Positions 63,256 to 64,000 of a stretch of DNA of 64,000 bases are shown here, piece after piece. This stretch comes from Priestia megaterium (GTDB taxonomy: Bacteria; Bacillota; Bacilli; Bacillales; Bacillaceae_H): assembly GCF_023824195.1 (NCBI RefSeq), contig NZ_CP085442.1, positions 4,068,001-4,132,000 of the forward strand, given 5' to 3'. The notes below the pieces were generated by a model, which was not told the DNA's origin, did no database searches, and worked only from the letters and a program-made list of their open reading frames with translations. Within the stretch, counting starts at the first letter, position 1, and each line of letters starts with the position of its first letter. Position numbers and translations under genes: made by a program.

Positions 63256-64000
63256 TTAAGCTGCTTCTTGCTCAGAAGCTACATCGTCTACTGTTTTAAT
63301 TTTAAAGTTTTTAAAAACAACGGAACCTATAAACCCAGCTAATGCTCCCGCTAGTGCGCAAAGTACTGCACAAATTGTGACCTTGATAGGGTCATTAAAC
63401 CCAAACATCACCGCAAGTCCTGCGATGGGAGTTGCCGTGCCTGCAGCATCATTTACCAATCCAAAAAGCGCCACGATTACACCAGCTAGTGCACCTCCAA
63501 AAAAGTTTGTGATGTAAATAGGAATCGGATTTGCTGAAATAATATTCGTTTGTGTTAAAGGCTCGACCGCAACTGAAATGGTCGTTCGGCGATCTCCAAA
63601 TTTTAATCGATCAAACAGCACGTAATTCATAAAAGAAGATCCAAATACAGCGAGGGCTCCAATTGCCATTGGCAATCCCGTTAACCCTAGCATAGCCGTT
63701 AGCGCCATTGAGCTAAGCGGAGCCGTTGCCACCACTGTAATAACCCCTCCTAAAATAATTCCCATTAAAATAGGGCTAACATTTGCTGTATCTTTAATAA
63801 TCCCACCAATATTTAAAAGCGTTGCATCTACAATAGGTGAAAATGCATTGCCAATTAGTCTTGTTAAAGGTGCCGCAATTAAAATATTTCCTAATAAGTC
63901 GAGACCAGCAGGTGCTTTTTTTTCAATAAATTTTACGACAAACGCCATGATGTACCCGGCAAAAAATCCGGGGAGCAAACCTAACCCTGAACATACTACC
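63256..64000 (-). CDS. PTS_EIIC_2-type membrane protein, N-terminus beyond window
   Basis: Polytopic membrane protein matching the PTS_EIIC_2 family (phosphotransferase EIIC-like). Visible motifs are GLGLLPGFFAGY, APLTRLIGNAFSPIVDATLLNIG, TAPLSSMALTAMLGLTG and NPIPIYITNFFGGALAG; glycine-rich hydrophobic helices fill the whole sequence, with a short hydrophilic tail ending EQEAA. The frame runs off the right edge without a start, so the N-terminus is missing because of the window. No EIIA or EIIB domain is attached; members of this family are annotated as sugar or unknown-substrate transporters. Its neighbour is the serine dehydratase, but any shared substrate is a guess. Confidence 0.8.
   Translation of the reverse strand, partial: VVCSGLGLLPGFFAGYIMAFVVKFIEKKAPAGLDLLGNILIAAPLTRLIGNAFSPIVDATLLNIGGIIKDTANVSPILMGIILGGVITVVATAPLSSMALTAMLGLTGLPMAIGALAVFGSSFMNYVLFDRLKFGDRRTTISVAVEPLTQTNIISANPIPIYITNFFGGALAGVIVALFGLVNDAAGTATPIAGLAVMFGFNDPIKVTICAVLCALAGALAGFIGSVVFKNFKIKTVDDVASEQEAA

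Overview
The window is a stretch of low-GC Gram-positive core chromosome. Gene order follows the Bacillus subtilis region from mlpA to sdaAB almost gene for gene. Protein sequences and the dispersed repeat family point, from memory and not from a search, to the Priestia (Bacillus) megaterium group. Every supported gene lies on the minus strand, so transcription runs from high to low coordinates. No tRNA, rRNA, CRISPR array, prophage or insertion sequence was seen.

Layout, in transcription order from 64000 down to 1. 64000-61395: a partial PTS-type EIIC membrane protein and the two-subunit serine dehydratase sdaAB-sdaAA, overlapping recG. 59353-54270: the FapR-controlled phospholipid and fatty acid cluster fapR-plsX-fabD-fabG-acpA, then rnc. 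54192-46793: smc-ftsY, then the SRP cluster ylxM-ffh with rpsP and khpA. 46641-41993: ylqD-rimM-trmD-rplS, sipX, rbgA and rnhB. 41623-31106: sucC-sucD, dprA, topA, trmFO, then xerC-hslV-hslU-codY. 30885-25678: a wrecked flagellar cluster. 25519-20725: rpsB, tsf, pyrH, frr, uppS, cdsA. 20689-11971: dxr, rasP, proS, polC. 11606-4851: rimP-nusA-rnpM-ylxQ-infB-ylxP-rbfA, then truB-ribF. 4701-1: rpsO, pnp, a polysaccharide deacetylase-like gene and a partial M16 peptidase.

The most unusual region is between codY and rpsB, where B. subtilis carries the fla/che operon of about 30 genes. Here only flgC (5' end lost), fliE, fliF (frameshifted), fliG, fliH and the first 257 codons of fliI remain. fliI is joined directly to the 3' part of swrB in another frame, so fliJ through sigD are gone. 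At least three separate lesions are visible, so this locus cannot encode a flagellum.

Other points of interest are two copies of a ~330 bp structured repeat lying against the stop codons of ftsY and recG and supplying each with a palindromic terminator; an initiation factor IF2 gene without the usual Bacillus N-terminal domain; a clear FapR operator at the fapR promoter; and a 10-bp inverted repeat around the -10 box of the xerC-hslVU-codY promoter. Well-formed promoters and leader regions precede rpsO, rpsB, rplS, rpsP, ylxM-ffh, topA and the codY operon. Several terminators sit inside gene strings that are usually described as single operons.
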